DNA of 64,000 nt from Azomonas tarimensis. Its GTDB lineage: Bacteria; Pseudomonadota; Gammaproteobacteria; Pseudomonadales; Pseudomonadaceae. The notes beneath the pieces were generated by a model. The model was not told the DNA's origin. It saw nothing but the letters and a program-made list of their open reading frames with translations, and did not search any database. A program made the translations under genes and the position numbers. The stretch covers positions 124,001-188,000 of the forward strand of contig NZ_JBHRXZ010000012.1 of NCBI RefSeq assembly GCF_042648805.1, read 5' to 3'. This document shows, one piece after another, positions 1-8,368 of this stretch (positions within the stretch are counted from its first letter, which is position 1; each line of letters starts with the position of its first letter).

Positions 1-1067
1 ACCCGACCCTCGTTCACCCTGGCCTGGAGGTATTCGCGTCTTGAGCTAGCGGTCAACCGGTCGAAGCTTGCCGGAACCTCGAAGCCGAGCGGCTCAAGGC
101 GCTCCACACCCAGACGCCTCAGGAGATAGGGACGGGCCAGCAAGGCAAAGGTCACCAGTGTCGATGCGGGATTGCCTGGCAGCCCGATCACCGCAATGCC
201 CCGATACTGACCGCAGGTCAGGGGCTTGCCTGGCTTGATCGCCAGCTTCCAGAAGATCAACTCGCCTTGCTCACGCAATATCTGGCCAAGAAAGTCCGCC
301 TCCCCCACCGATACCCCGCCTGTCGAAAGAATCAGATCGGCGCCCGCCACGCCGTCGAGCCGAGTGCGGATCTGCGCCGGATCATCAGGCAGGATGCCCA
401 GATCGACCACATCGCAGCCCAATCGCCTCAGCCACGCATGCAGTAGATAGCGGTTGCTGTTGTAGATCTGCCCAGGACCCAGCGGCTGATCCAGCTCGAC
501 GATTTCATCCCCTGTGGAAAGCAGGGCGACCCGCAGCCTGCGCACCACCCGAAGCCGACCAGCACCGAGCGAAGCTGCCAGTCCCAGTTCCGTAGGGCCA
601 AGGCGGGTCCCCCGTGCCAACACCTCCTCACCACGCCGAGCCTCCCCCGCCTGGGGGCGGACATGACGACCTATCACCGGCAGCGGCTCGGCAAAGCGCA
701 CCCGCCCGTCCTCGAGCAGCTCCGCGTTTTCCTGCATTTCGACGGTATCGGCGCCAGGTGGCAACGGCGCACCGGTGAAGATCCGCGCGCAACTACCGGG
801 CTGGAGCGGACCCGGGTGCATCCCGGCAAAGATCTTCTGGCTGACCGGCAGGGGTTGACGGGACAGGTCGGCATGGCGGAAGGCGAACCCGTCCATTGCG
901 CTATTGGGCCATGGAGGCAGGTCGACCGCCGCGCAGACCGCCTCGGCCAGAACTCGCCCATCCGCCTCTGCAAGCGCCACGGACTCGCTGTCTTCGATAC
1001 GGCTGGCATCGGCCTGCGCCATGAGCCGTGCCTGCGCCTGCTCGATGGAGAGCAGACCACCGCTCAT
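1..1067 (-). CDS. moeA: Molybdopterin molybdenumtransferase MoeA (C-terminus off window)
   Basis: Inserts molybdate into adenylylated molybdopterin, the last step of molybdenum-cofactor assembly in the cytoplasm. About 355 residues are visible from the ATG at 1067; the C-terminal end lies beyond the left edge. The translation begins MSGGLLSIEQAQARLM and contains the family's NSAMDGFA stretch near residue 57, a STGDEI segment, an STGGVSVGE loop typical of the MoeA/MogA fold, and a PGKP/GLPGNP stretch. The ATG overlaps the stop of moaB (ATGA, 1064-1067), so the two are translationally coupled, and mobA lies divergently beside them. P. aeruginosa has the same trio (moeA2-moaB2-mobA, from memory). 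Family assignment is firm; the choice between moeA paralogues cannot be made here. Confidence 0.93.
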   Translation of the reverse strand, partial: MSGGLLSIEQAQARLMAQADASRIEDSESVALAEADGRVLAEAVCAAVDLPPWPNSAMDGFAFRHADLSRQPLPVSQKIFAGMHPGPLQPGSCARIFTGAPLPPGADTVEMQENAELLEDGRVRFAEPLPVIGRHVRPQAGEARRGEEVLARGTRLGPTELGLAASLGAGRLRVVRRLRVALLSTGDEIVELDQPLGPGQIYNSNRYLLHAWLRRLGCDVVDLGILPDDPAQIRTRLDGVAGADLILSTGGVSVGEADFLGQILREQGELIFWKLAIKPGKPLTCGQYRGIAVIGLPGNPASTLVTFALLARPYLLRRLGVERLEPLGFEVPASFDRLTASSRREYLQARVNEGR

Positions 1068-1603
1068 CCGCGGCTCTCGCAAGGCTCGGCCTGCTTGAGA
1101 TGGGGGACGAAGTTGCATGGCCGATGACGAGCATCCAGTTGCTCGCGCAGGATCTTGTCCCAACCGGTACGGCAAGCATTGGTGGAGCCCGGCAGGCAGC
1201 ACACCAGGGTACCGTTCGCCAGCCCCGCCAAAGCCCGGGACTGGATGGTGGACGAGCCGATATCGGTTACCGAAACCTGCCTGAACAATTCGCCGAAGCC
1301 GTCGACCTGCTTATCCAGCAGGCAGGCTACTGCCTCTGGCGTGCTGTCCCGCCCGGTAAAACCCGTGCCACCAGTAATGATGACGACCTGCACCTGATCT
1401 TCGGCAATCCAGTGAGCCACCCGGGCGCGTATGCGGTAGAGGTCGTCCTTCAGCAACACCCGCTCGGCGAGTCGATGACCGCCCTCGGTCAGCCGATCGA
1501 CCAATAGCTGACCGGAGGTATCGGTTTCCGGGGTACGAGTGTCGCTGACGGTCAGTACCGCGATATTGAGCGGAACGAAGGGCTGATCAGGTCTGTGGCT
1601 CAT
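1064..1603 (-). CDS. moaB: Molybdenum cofactor biosynthesis protein MoaB
   Basis: MoaB/Mog-fold protein that adenylylates molybdopterin or helps bind it, preparing the substrate for MoeA. The product is 179 residues, the usual size. Visible motifs are SDTRTPETDTSG near residue 20 and IITGGTGFTGRDSTPEA near 75, the molybdopterin-binding signature, then GSTNACRTGWDKIL near 150. I chose the ATG at 1603 because GGAG lies five bases upstream and MSHRPDQ fits a short cytoplasmic start; an in-frame ATG at 1627 has no better ribosome site. The 3' end overlaps the moeA start by four bases, so the order of translation is moaB then moeA. The gene is divergent from mobA with only about 67 bp between the two starts. 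Confidence 0.93.
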   Translation of the reverse strand: MSHRPDQPFVPLNIAVLTVSDTRTPETDTSGQLLVDRLTEGGHRLAERVLLKDDLYRIRARVAHWIAEDQVQVVIITGGTGFTGRDSTPEAVACLLDKQVDGFGELFRQVSVTDIGSSTIQSRALAGLANGTLVCCLPGSTNACRTGWDKILREQLDARHRPCNFVPHLKQAEPCESRG

Positions 1604-1670
1604 GGGGCTCCATCCGGTTGAGTACATGGGATTGGAGTGTTATATCACAGGGCTTTACGGAGCCCCTGGC

Positions 1671-2309
1671 ATGCTGAGCGCCCCGCTACCTCCCTGCTCC
1701 ATTCTCCTCCTCGCGGGCGGACGCGGATCTCGCATGGGTGGGCGCGACAAGGGACTGGTGCCCTGGCGGGGCCGCCCGATGATTGCCTGGCTGCACCAGG
1801 TGGTGCGTTCGCATACGGATGATCTCATCCTCTCGTGCAACCGCAACGAAGAACGCTATCAGCAATATGCAGACCGCCTGGTACGCGATGGCGAGCCAGG
1901 CTTTCCAGGCCCGATGGCAGGGATCCGAGCCGGGCTCGCAATCGCCCGGCATCCCTGGCTGCTTGTATTGCCCTGCGACGCGCCGCTGGTGGATACAGCG
2001 CTGCTGCTTGCCCTGCGACAGGCCTCCCAGGCGACCGGGCATCCACTGATGCTGCGCCAGGGTGAACAGTGGGAGCCTCTCTTCTGCATGATTCCCACCA
2101 CTCTCTGCGCTGCATTCGAACAGGCCTGGATGGCGGGAGAGCGCAGCAATCTGCGCGTTCTGCTGAACCTGGGTGGGCAGAGCCTTGCAGTACCGGCAGG
2201 TGATCCAAGGCTAGCCAACCTGAACACCCCGGCACTCATGGCTGACATCACCCTGCAGTCACCCGAGACCGCCTTGCCCGATGAAAAAAAGCCCGATAAG
2301 CCCTTGTGA
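1671..2309 (+). CDS. mobA: Molybdenum cofactor guanylyltransferase MobA
   Basis: Transfers GMP from GTP to molybdopterin to give the guanine-dinucleotide cofactor (MGD) used by DMSO-reductase-family enzymes. The product is 212 residues. The nucleotide-binding signature LLLAGGRGSRMGGRDKGLV is at residues 12-30, and PGFPGPMAGIRAGL followed by LPCDAPLVD (the metal-binding Asp region) comes near residue 100. The ATG at 1671 was chosen because GGAG sits eight bases upstream; the frame is open further upstream to 1602, but that segment would overlap the moaB 5' end and lacks family similarity. The gene is divergent from moaB-moeA. Its stop region overlaps the promoter of the downstream tRNA-Pro. 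Confidence 0.93.
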   Translation: MLSAPLPPCSILLLAGGRGSRMGGRDKGLVPWRGRPMIAWLHQVVRSHTDDLILSCNRNEERYQQYADRLVRDGEPGFPGPMAGIRAGLAIARHPWLLVLPCDAPLVDTALLLALRQASQATGHPLMLRQGEQWEPLFCMIPTTLCAAFEQAWMAGERSNLRVLLNLGGQSLAVPAGDPRLANLNTPALMADITLQSPETALPDEKKPDKPL

Positions 2310-2331
2310 AGCAAAACCTTTTATGTAAAAT
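2304..2331 (+). promoter_or_regulatory. Sigma-70-like promoter for tRNA-Pro
   Basis: TTGTGA (2304-2309), a 16-base spacer and TAAAAT (2326-2331) end 12 bases before the mature tRNA 5' end. The -35 box overlaps the last codons of mobA. This is read by eye from the consensus and not tested. Confidence 0.6.
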
Positions 2332-2343
2332 GCCGCCATTCAT

Positions 2344-2420
2344 CGGAGCGTAGCGCAGCTTGGTAGCGCGTCTCGTTCGGGACGAGAAGGTCGCTGGTTC
2401 GAATCCAGTCGCTCCGACCA
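2344..2420 (+). tRNA. tRNA-Pro(CGG)
   Basis: A 77-nt cloverleaf with acceptor stem CGGAGCG/CGCTCCG, D-arm, anticodon stem TCTCG/CGAGA enclosing the loop TTCGGGA (anticodon CGG), T-arm with GGTTCGAATCC, and an encoded CCA end. It decodes CCG, a common proline codon in GC-rich pseudomonads. It is a single-gene transcription unit with its own promoter and terminator. Confidence 0.97.
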
Positions 2421-2444
2421 ACACTCTGCGGTCAGCCGCACTCG

Positions 2445-2470
2445 ATAAACCCGCCTTGTGCGGGTTTATT
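2445..2470 (+). terminator. Intrinsic terminator after tRNA-Pro
   Basis: ATAAACCCGC (2445-2454) pairs perfectly with GCGGGTTTAT (2460-2469) around a CTTGT loop. It lies 25 bases after the tRNA CCA end and is followed by TTCGTTTAT, so the U-tract is partly within the stem. Confidence 0.75.
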
Positions 2471-2571
2471 CGTTTATGGCGAAAACTCCTGTCAGCCTGC
2501 TCGGCTCACAGAAGCCTCTAGTTCAACTAAGACAACTTCCCACTCGGCGCTGGAGTCGGCAAATGCCGACT

Positions 2572-2811
2572 TCAGCAGGCCAGGAAAAACTCTACCCGGG
2601 CCGCGTCGAAAGGCCAGTTCAGTTCCTGCCCAGTGTCCAGACGACGCAGCACAGGTATCCGGGTGCCGTACTCTTCAACCCATTCGGGACGCTCGGAAAT
2701 ATCGATCAACTCAACCACAAGCCCCCTCTCCACCAGCGGAATTAATACCGCCTCGGCCTGCTCGCACAAATGGCAACCCAGCGTGCCCAACAACTGACAC
2801 TCCGTCGACAT
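2572..2811 (-). CDS. Glutaredoxin-like protein (DUF836 family)
   Basis: A 79-residue thioredoxin-fold protein. The N-terminus has the strand LLGTLGCHLC followed by a helix, with a CxxC redox pair at Cys13 and Cys16. The cis-proline segment TRIPVLRR follows near residue 50, then QELNWPFDA. These features match the short glutaredoxin-like family (DUF836) found in many proteobacteria. Its substrate is unknown; thiol-disulfide exchange in the cytoplasm is the likely role. It is a single gene facing tRNA-Pro, with 333 bp before the divergent porin gene. Confidence 0.85.
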   Translation of the reverse strand: MSTECQLLGTLGCHLCEQAEAVLIPLVERGLVVELIDISERPEWVEEYGTRIPVLRRLDTGQELNWPFDAARVEFFLAC

Positions 2812-3144
2812 GCTCTCCCCTCTCGTTGTACCTGTACTAAAGTCTAGCAGCCTGCGTTCATCAAACCGTCATGTCGGACCTTTATACAGCAGACTTCGTG
2901 CAGGTTTTTCATTCGACTAACCTTTGTCAAACCGCTAGGATTCGCCGCCAGAAGCCGTCTCGACCACGGTTTCGGATAAGAGCGAAGGGTCATGCCCGTT
3001 TTGCGGAGCAGATCACCGTAGCCGCTGCGGTAAAGCGCAAGGAAGACGAAAGTCTAAAAGCCTTTGGCCGCGGACTAATGCTTAAGTGGCATCGCCGTAA
3101 ATTGAGCGAACAACAGAGCATCATCCACCGAGGAGATACAATAA
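2812..3144. other. Intergenic region between glutaredoxin-like gene and porin gene
   Basis: 333 bp between divergent genes. It must hold the promoters of both. I see no RNA gene, no conserved small protein with a ribosome site, and no clear operator. GGAG at 3131-3134 is the porin ribosome-binding site. Confidence 0.6.
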
Positions 3145-4401
3145 ATGCTCAAGACTCCAATGGCCCGGGCTATCAGCCTGGCAACTCTGGGAGCAACTCT
3201 GGCAATTCCTTCTCTGGCACAAGCTGCCTTCATCGAGGACAGTAAAGCTACGCTCGAACTGCGTAACTTCTATATGAATCGGGATTTCCGTGACGCTGCG
3301 CCTGGCGCACAGTCGAAGGCCGAAGAATGGGCTCAAGGTTTCATCCTCCGCTATGAGTCGGGTTTCACCGAAGGTGATATCGGCTTCGGCGTGGACGCCA
3401 TCGGTCTGCTGGGTGTCAAGCTGGACTCGGGCCCCGGCCGTGCGGGCACCGGCATTCTTCCAGGCGGTTTTGGCGATGACGTGCCTGACGAGTACAGCCA
3501 GCTTGGTGCTGCCGCCAAGGCCAAGATCTCCAACAGCACCCTGCGTGCCGGCACTCTGATGCCGAAGCTGCCATCGGTCAGCGCCAACGATTCCCGCCTG
3601 CTACCGCAGACTTTCCAGGGCTTCCAACTGACCTCCCAGGAGATCAACGGCCTGACCCTTAACGCTGGCCGCCTGTACCAGAACAGCCTGCGCAACCTCA
3701 GCCGCAGCGATGATATCGCGATGAACGCACCGACCGGTGCCCGCGGCATTACCGGCGCCACTGCAGAAAACGAGTTCTGGTTCGCCGGCGGCAGCTTCGC
3801 CGTCGACAACAACCTGACCCTGGGCTACAACTACGGTAACCTGGACCAGAACTACAAGCAGCACATCGTCAATGCAGTGCATGTGCATCCGATCAGCGAA
3901 GGCCAGTCGTTCAAGACCGACCTGCGTTTTGCCCGCTCCACCGATGACGGCAACACCAACGTGGACAATAACGCCTTTGGCGCCATGTTCACCTACGCGA
4001 TCAGCGGCCACGCCTTTGGTCTGGCGTACCAGAAGATGAACGGCGACACCGGCTACGCCTACCTTGCAGGTACCGATCCCTTCCTGGTCAACTACGTGCA
4101 GATCTCGGACTTCGCCAACCCTGGCGAGAAATCCTGGCAAGCTCGTTATGACTACAACTTCGCTGCCATGGGTATCCCCGGCCTGACCTTCATGACCCGC
4201 TACATCACTGGCGACGGCTTCCAGGTCGGTGGTGCTTCGGCAAAAGAGTGGGAGCGCAACACCGACATCGGCTATGTGTTCCAGGACGGAGCTCTGAAGA
4301 ATCTCGGCGTTCGTCTGCGTAATGCCACTCTGCGTCGCAGCTATGCTTCCGATATGGACGAAAACCGTCTGATCGTCAGCTACACTCTGCCGCTGATGTA
4401 A
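3145..4401 (+). CDS. OprD-family outer membrane porin
   Basis: A 418-residue outer-membrane beta-barrel of the OprD/OpdX family, which gives selective uptake of small anionic or basic nutrients. A Sec signal peptide (MLKTPMARAISLATLGATLA...) ends after AQA, near residue 28. The mature protein opens with FIEDSKATLELRNFYMNRDFR, which is very typical of the family, and has repeated amphipathic strands with aromatic girdles. It ends RLIVSYTLPLM, close to the aromatic/hydrophobic terminus recognised by BamA. Position in the P. aeruginosa-like order suggests the OpdQ orthologue, but the substrate cannot be read from sequence. It is a single gene with a strong ribosome site (GAGGAGAT) and its own terminator. 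Confidence 0.92.
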   Translation: MLKTPMARAISLATLGATLAIPSLAQAAFIEDSKATLELRNFYMNRDFRDAAPGAQSKAEEWAQGFILRYESGFTEGDIGFGVDAIGLLGVKLDSGPGRAGTGILPGGFGDDVPDEYSQLGAAAKAKISNSTLRAGTLMPKLPSVSANDSRLLPQTFQGFQLTSQEINGLTLNAGRLYQNSLRNLSRSDDIAMNAPTGARGITGATAENEFWFAGGSFAVDNNLTLGYNYGNLDQNYKQHIVNAVHVHPISEGQSFKTDLRFARSTDDGNTNVDNNAFGAMFTYAISGHAFGLAYQKMNGDTGYAYLAGTDPFLVNYVQISDFANPGEKSWQARYDYNFAAMGIPGLTFMTRYITGDGFQVGGASAKEWERNTDIGYVFQDGALKNLGVRLRNATLRRSYASDMDENRLIVSYTLPLM

Positions 4402-4430
4402 TCAGAGCAGCACCACTTCGCTGGTTAGAC

Positions 4431-4467
4431 AAAGCCCGTCACGGCCCCGCCCTGACGGGCTTTTTCT
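4431..4467 (+). terminator. Intrinsic terminator after the porin gene
   Basis: AAAGCCCGTCA (4431-4441) pairs perfectly with TGACGGGCTTT (4453-4463) and runs into TTTTTCTTT. This is a classic rho-independent structure. Confidence 0.93.
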
Positions 4468-4550
4468 TTACAGCTTCGGATAAGCCAAGCGGAACCTTGA
4501 CTCGGCAGGGTGCTCGAAAAAAGAGTCCCTCAACAACAAGGAGCGCCCTC

Positions 4551-4976
4551 ATGACCCTAGAGCCAACCAATAACGACGTGACCGGCAATGATGTGACTGG
4601 TGTATCGCCAGAAGCCACGAGCCAGTCCGACAAGGCTGAAAAAGCGCCCCTGGTAAACAAGGAGGCGCACCGCAAGAATCTCCAGGCCGCCCAGAATGCA
4701 CTGGTCGACGAGTTCCATACCCTGATCGCCGATGCCGAGCGCCTGCTGAAGTTTACCCAGGGCTCTACCGACAGCCAGGCCAGCGAGTTGCGCGAGAAGG
4801 TCAACGAAAACATCTCCCGCGCCAAGTCGATGCTCCACGAGCGCGAAGAGGACGTGCGCGGCCAATGTCAGGTCTACATGCAGAGCACCGAGGAATACGT
4901 TCACAGCCGTCCCTGGCAGGCGCTCGGGATCGCTGCCGGCGTTGGCTTTCTGCTAGGCCTGGTCACTCGCCGTTGA
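4551..4976 (+). CDS. DUF883 (ElaB/YqjD-like) membrane-anchored protein
   Basis: A 141-residue protein with a charged, helical N-terminal region (residues about 30-115, likely coiled coil) and one C-terminal transmembrane helix (AAGVGFLLGLVTRR at the very end), the layout of the ElaB/YgaM/YqjD family. In E. coli YqjD binds the inner membrane through this C-terminal helix and associates with ribosomes in stationary phase; that role is inferred here, not seen. The ATG at 4551 follows AAGGAG (4538-4543) at ideal spacing; the frame opens earlier, at 4497, without a ribosome site. It is the first gene of a three-gene unit with the next two membrane proteins. Confidence 0.88.
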   Translation: MTLEPTNNDVTGNDVTGVSPEATSQSDKAEKAPLVNKEAHRKNLQAAQNALVDEFHTLIADAERLLKFTQGSTDSQASELREKVNENISRAKSMLHEREEDVRGQCQVYMQSTEEYVHSRPWQALGIAAGVGFLLGLVTRR

Positions 4977-4990
4977 CAGGAGACGCGCCA

Positions 4991-5368
4991 ATGGACGTGG
5001 ACCACGAAAACGAGGCGCAGCAACCCTCTGTCAAGCGGTTGGGAAGCGCCTTTGCCGGCCTCATGCAAGGCCATCTGGAGCTGCTGGGCATCGAGCTCCA
5101 GGAGGAGAAGGCGCGAGCCATCAAGCTTTTCCTCCTGGCCGGGGTGAGCCTCGTGCTGGGCATCCTGATACTGGTCGGCATTTCGGCTGTGGTGGTCATG
5201 GCGTTCTGGGATAACCGCATCGCGGCGACCATCATCCTTTGCCTGCTTTACGCCATTGCCCTGGGCGTGTGCCTCAGCATGGTCATGCGGATCATCAAGG
5301 AATTCACCCAGCCTTTCCAGGCCACACTGGAAGAGCTGGCTCGGGACCGGGAGCGACTAATGCCATGA
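4991..5368 (+). CDS. YqjE-like (DUF1469, phage-holin superfamily) membrane protein
   Basis: A 125-residue protein with a short acidic N-terminus, an amphipathic segment (LGSAFAGLMQGHLELLGIEL), then two long hydrophobic helices at about residues 45-70 and 76-98 and a charged cytoplasmic tail ending ARDRERLMP. This matches the YqjE/DUF1469 family. It starts at the ATG at 4991, 14 bases after the DUF883 stop, with AGGAGA upstream. Its TGA overlaps the ATG of the next gene. The YqjD-YqjE-YqjK order is conserved in enterobacteria and pseudomonads, but the biochemical role is not established. Cell-envelope stress is a guess. Confidence 0.85.
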   Translation: MDVDHENEAQQPSVKRLGSAFAGLMQGHLELLGIELQEEKARAIKLFLLAGVSLVLGILILVGISAVVVMAFWDNRIAATIILCLLYAIALGVCLSMVMRIIKEFTQPFQATLEELARDRERLMP

Positions 5369-5685
5369 GCCTACCCCTGACCACCTCCAGTGACCTGGCA
5401 GCGCGCAAGGAGCTGGTGCGGTTGCGCATGGAAATGCATCGCCAGCAACTGCTGTACAACGCACAGCCTCTGGCCAATCCGTTTGATCGAGTCAAGGGCA
5501 TGTTGTCCGGTCGGCGCAGCAAAGGCCACCATTCGACGAGCAAGGGTCCAATGGTGATTGCCGCAACGCTGGCACTGAGCCTGTTTGGCCGCCGTCTTGG
5601 CAAACTGGGCATCCTCGCTCGACTGGGTCTGACCCTTTATCCGCTCCTCAAGGCCCAGGCGTTGCTGGTGCGCAAACGCCACTGA
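5365..5685 (+). CDS. YqjK-like small protein
   Basis: A 106-residue basic protein (final residues LVRKRH). The N-terminal half is helical and charged (AARKELVRLRMEMHRQQLLY), and a hydrophobic segment at about residues 60-95 contains VIAATLALSLFG. The position directly after YqjE, with an ATGA overlap at 5365-5368, is the main support for the YqjK-like call. The function is unknown. The start is well fixed by the overlap; a longer frame begins at 5239 but lies entirely inside the previous gene. Confidence 0.75.
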   Translation: MSLPLTTSSDLAARKELVRLRMEMHRQQLLYNAQPLANPFDRVKGMLSGRRSKGHHSTSKGPMVIAATLALSLFGRRLGKLGILARLGLTLYPLLKAQALLVRKRH

Positions 5686-5848
5686 GCCGCCGCAGCGACA
5701 GGGATGTCGCCGGTACGACTCAGCGAGACGTCGCACACGAGCGCTCCGCCGGCTTAAATAGCTCACCACGACCCCGCTTTTTTCAGGCAGGATTTTGCCG
5801 TCCGCCGCACACGCGTCGCGGACCATGAGAGGCAACGGAGTACAGCCC

Positions 5849-7180
5849 TTGGATTGGCACACCCTGCTCACCCGCGAGCGCCTGGGCAAGGCGGTTCGCA
5901 GCACCGAGGAACTTGGTCGCAGCCCATTCCACAAGGACCATGACCGGATCATCTTTTCCGGTGCCTTCCGCCGCCTGGGCCGCAAGACACAGGTGCATCC
6001 GGTTTCGAGCAACGACCACATTCACACTCGCCTCACTCATTCGCTGGAAGTGAGCTGCGTCGGCCGGTCGCTGGGTATGCGGGTCGGTGAAACCCTCCGT
6101 GGTGCCCTGCCGGAATGGTGCAGCCCGGGCGACCTAGGCGTCATCGTGCAGTCGGCATGCCTGGCCCATGACATCGGCAACCCGCCGTTCGGGCACTCTG
6201 GTGAAGATGCGATCCGTCACTGGTTCCAGCAGGCCGCCAACCGCGGATGGCTCGATGCGATGAGCCAGGCCGAACAGGCCGACTTTCTGAACTTCGAGGG
6301 CAACGCCCAGGGCTTTCGAGTACTCACCCAGCTCGAATATCACCAGTTCGATGGCGGGACGCGCCTCACCTACGCCACCCTCGGCACCTATCTGAAGTAT
6401 CCCTGGACCTCTCGCCACGCCGAGGCCAAGGGCTACAAGAAGCACAAGTTCGGCTGTTACCAGAACGACCTGCCCCTCCTTGAGCAGATCGCCCAGCGCC
6501 TGGAGCTGCCCCTGCTGGAAGATCAGTGCTGGGCGAGGCACCCGCTGGTCTATCTCATGGAGGCAGCCGACGATATCTGCTACGGCCTGATCGACCTCGA
6601 GGACGGGCTGGAAATGGACCTGCTCGACTACGTCGAGGTAGAAGCGCTACTGCTGGACCTGGTCGGTGACGATCTCCCCGAGACCTATCGGCAACTCGGA
6701 CCAGCGGACTCGCGCAGACGCAAACTCGCGATCCTTCGGGGCAAGGCCATCGAACATCTGACCAATGCCGCCGCGGGCGCTTTTGTCGAGCAACAGCAAG
6801 CCTTGCTCGAAGGCTGCCTGCAGGGTGATCTGGTGGAGCATATGCACGGTCGCGCCAAGACCTGCGTGCTACGCGCCAAGGCGCTGGCCCGGGAGAAGAT
6901 CTTTCAGGACAAGCGCAAGACCCTGCACGAGATCGGTGCCTACACAACCCTGGAGATCCTGCTGAACGCTTTCTGCGGCGCTGCTCTGGAACAACATCAC
7001 GGCGGTACGCTGTCGTTCAAGAACCGTCGGATTCTCGATCTTCTGGGCAATAACTGCCCTGATCCGGCCTGGCCGCTGTACTCATCATTCCTTCGCATGA
7101 TCGACTTCATCGCCGGAATGACCGACAGTTACGCCACGGAGATGGCCTGCGAGATGACTGGCCGCTCCAGTCCGGTATAG
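5849..7180 (+). CDS. dgt: Deoxyguanosinetriphosphate triphosphohydrolase-like protein (HD domain)
   Basis: A 443-residue HD-superfamily dNTP triphosphohydrolase that splits dNTPs into nucleoside and triphosphate. The metal-binding residues are recognisable: RLTHSLEVS with the first His near residue 53, the HD pair in LAHDIGNPPFGHSGEDA near 105-120, and a distal Asp in YLMEAADDICYGLIDLED. I chose the TTG at 5849 because it gives the N-terminus (M/L)DWHTLLTRERLGK that I recall for Pseudomonas orthologues and has GGAG eight bases upstream; ATGs at 5795 and 5825 would add residues without family similarity. Substrate range among dNTPs is not readable. It is followed 14 bases later by the FUSC-like gene. 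Confidence 0.9.
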   Translation: MDWHTLLTRERLGKAVRSTEELGRSPFHKDHDRIIFSGAFRRLGRKTQVHPVSSNDHIHTRLTHSLEVSCVGRSLGMRVGETLRGALPEWCSPGDLGVIVQSACLAHDIGNPPFGHSGEDAIRHWFQQAANRGWLDAMSQAEQADFLNFEGNAQGFRVLTQLEYHQFDGGTRLTYATLGTYLKYPWTSRHAEAKGYKKHKFGCYQNDLPLLEQIAQRLELPLLEDQCWARHPLVYLMEAADDICYGLIDLEDGLEMDLLDYVEVEALLLDLVGDDLPETYRQLGPADSRRRKLAILRGKAIEHLTNAAAGAFVEQQQALLEGCLQGDLVEHMHGRAKTCVLRAKALAREKIFQDKRKTLHEIGAYTTLEILLNAFCGAALEQHHGGTLSFKNRRILDLLGNNCPDPAWPLYSSFLRMIDFIAGMTDSYATEMACEMTGRSSPV

Positions 7181-7194
7181 GTTCCCGAAAAGGC

Positions 7195-8292
7195 ATGCGG
7201 CAGTTCATATCCCGACATCTCGGCCAAGCGGCCTGGCCCCCGGCAGTGGCGGCCGGGCTCGGCTGTGCGCTGCCGTTGTCGCTGGGCATGTTCAGCGGCC
7301 ATGCCGGCTTCTACTGGGCCACCGTCGGGGCCTTCATGGGGAGTCTGGCCAATCCCATCCTGCGCCTCGGCATGCTGAGCATGCTCACCCTGGTCCTGCT
7401 CGGCGCCTTCAGTGTCGCTATCGGGTATCGCGTCGCCATCTCGCCCTGGCTCAGCTTCGCCCTTTTCGCTTTTTATGGGCTTCTGCTGGCCGCCCTGCGC
7501 CGTTATGGCAGCGAGGCAGCGCGAGGCGGATTGGCCCTGGCGATCTGCCTGTGTCTGGGACAGGGTGAGTTCGGCCTTGGCAATTTCGACCGCCCCCCGG
7601 CCATTGCCATGCTGTTTCTGCTGGGTGGATTGTGGATGTCGCTGCTTGGCTTCGGTTTGCGTGGCGCGGCGGGTCTACGAATGTGGCCTGAACAACCGCG
7701 GCTCGCGACCGCCCGCCGCGGCATGCGGCGCATGGCTCGGCACCATCCATTGTCCCACTGGTGGCCAGCGGCGGTCGCCAGCGCCCTGGCATTGGGTCTT
7801 GCCGGCTTCTGCGCCAGTTACCTGGCGCTACCGCGAAGTTACTGGCTTACGCTGCCTGTCCTCCTCACCATCCCGCTAGCCCATCGTTACGGCTTTCTCA
7901 AGGCCCTGCTCGCCGACCTCTTGCTTCTGATGCTCTTTGTCCTGCTGATCCTGTTGGGCTACAGCCTCGCTGGCGCACCACCGGTTGCCTTCTTCACCCT
8001 TGCACTGGTGGTGCTCTTTCGTGCGTATCAGGCCCGTCGCTACGGGGTTTTCGCCCTGCAGATCACGCTCTGCTTTCTGCTACTCACCGAGACCCTGTCA
8101 TTCGACTGGACAGAGCCACAGTGGCGCCTGATCAACGCAGTGGTGGGTACCTGCGTCGCCGTCCTTTCTGCACTGCTGCTTCACCTGTGCCGACGCCTCC
8201 ATCGAAAACGCGGCCGAGACAGCGATCCAGCGCCTGCCCAGAGCGCCCCGCCGCAGCCCCAGGATCCGGTCGGACAGAGTCATTTCGTCTAG
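7195..8292 (+). CDS. FUSC-like inner membrane protein
   Basis: A 365-residue integral membrane protein with two bundles of hydrophobic helices: about residues 15-150 (SLGMFSGHAGFYWATVGAFMGSL and following) and about 185-335, separated by a basic loop (RRGMRRMARHH). The duplicated half and the HAGFYWATVGAF motif suit the FUSC/aromatic-acid exporter (AaeB/YccC) superfamily. The long soluble domain of typical AaeB pumps is missing, so it is a compact member. The C-terminus is Arg/Pro-rich. It is adjacent to the dNTPase gene and probably cotranscribed. Transport substrate unknown. Confidence 0.72.
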   Translation: MRQFISRHLGQAAWPPAVAAGLGCALPLSLGMFSGHAGFYWATVGAFMGSLANPILRLGMLSMLTLVLLGAFSVAIGYRVAISPWLSFALFAFYGLLLAALRRYGSEAARGGLALAICLCLGQGEFGLGNFDRPPAIAMLFLLGGLWMSLLGFGLRGAAGLRMWPEQPRLATARRGMRRMARHHPLSHWWPAAVASALALGLAGFCASYLALPRSYWLTLPVLLTIPLAHRYGFLKALLADLLLLMLFVLLILLGYSLAGAPPVAFFTLALVVLFRAYQARRYGVFALQITLCFLLLTETLSFDWTEPQWRLINAVVGTCVAVLSALLLHLCRRLHRKRGRDSDPAPAQSAPPQPQDPVGQSHFV

Positions 8293-8368
8293 AATCTTCC
8301 TGACACCCACCCGCCAACCAGCCGCTCGGGCATAATCAGCGCGCCCTCATCCAGTCGTTGGGATTGCC

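Noticed and set aside
2871..3245. 124-codon frame before and into the porin gene
   Set aside because: The last third is the porin signal peptide read out of frame; no ribosome site.
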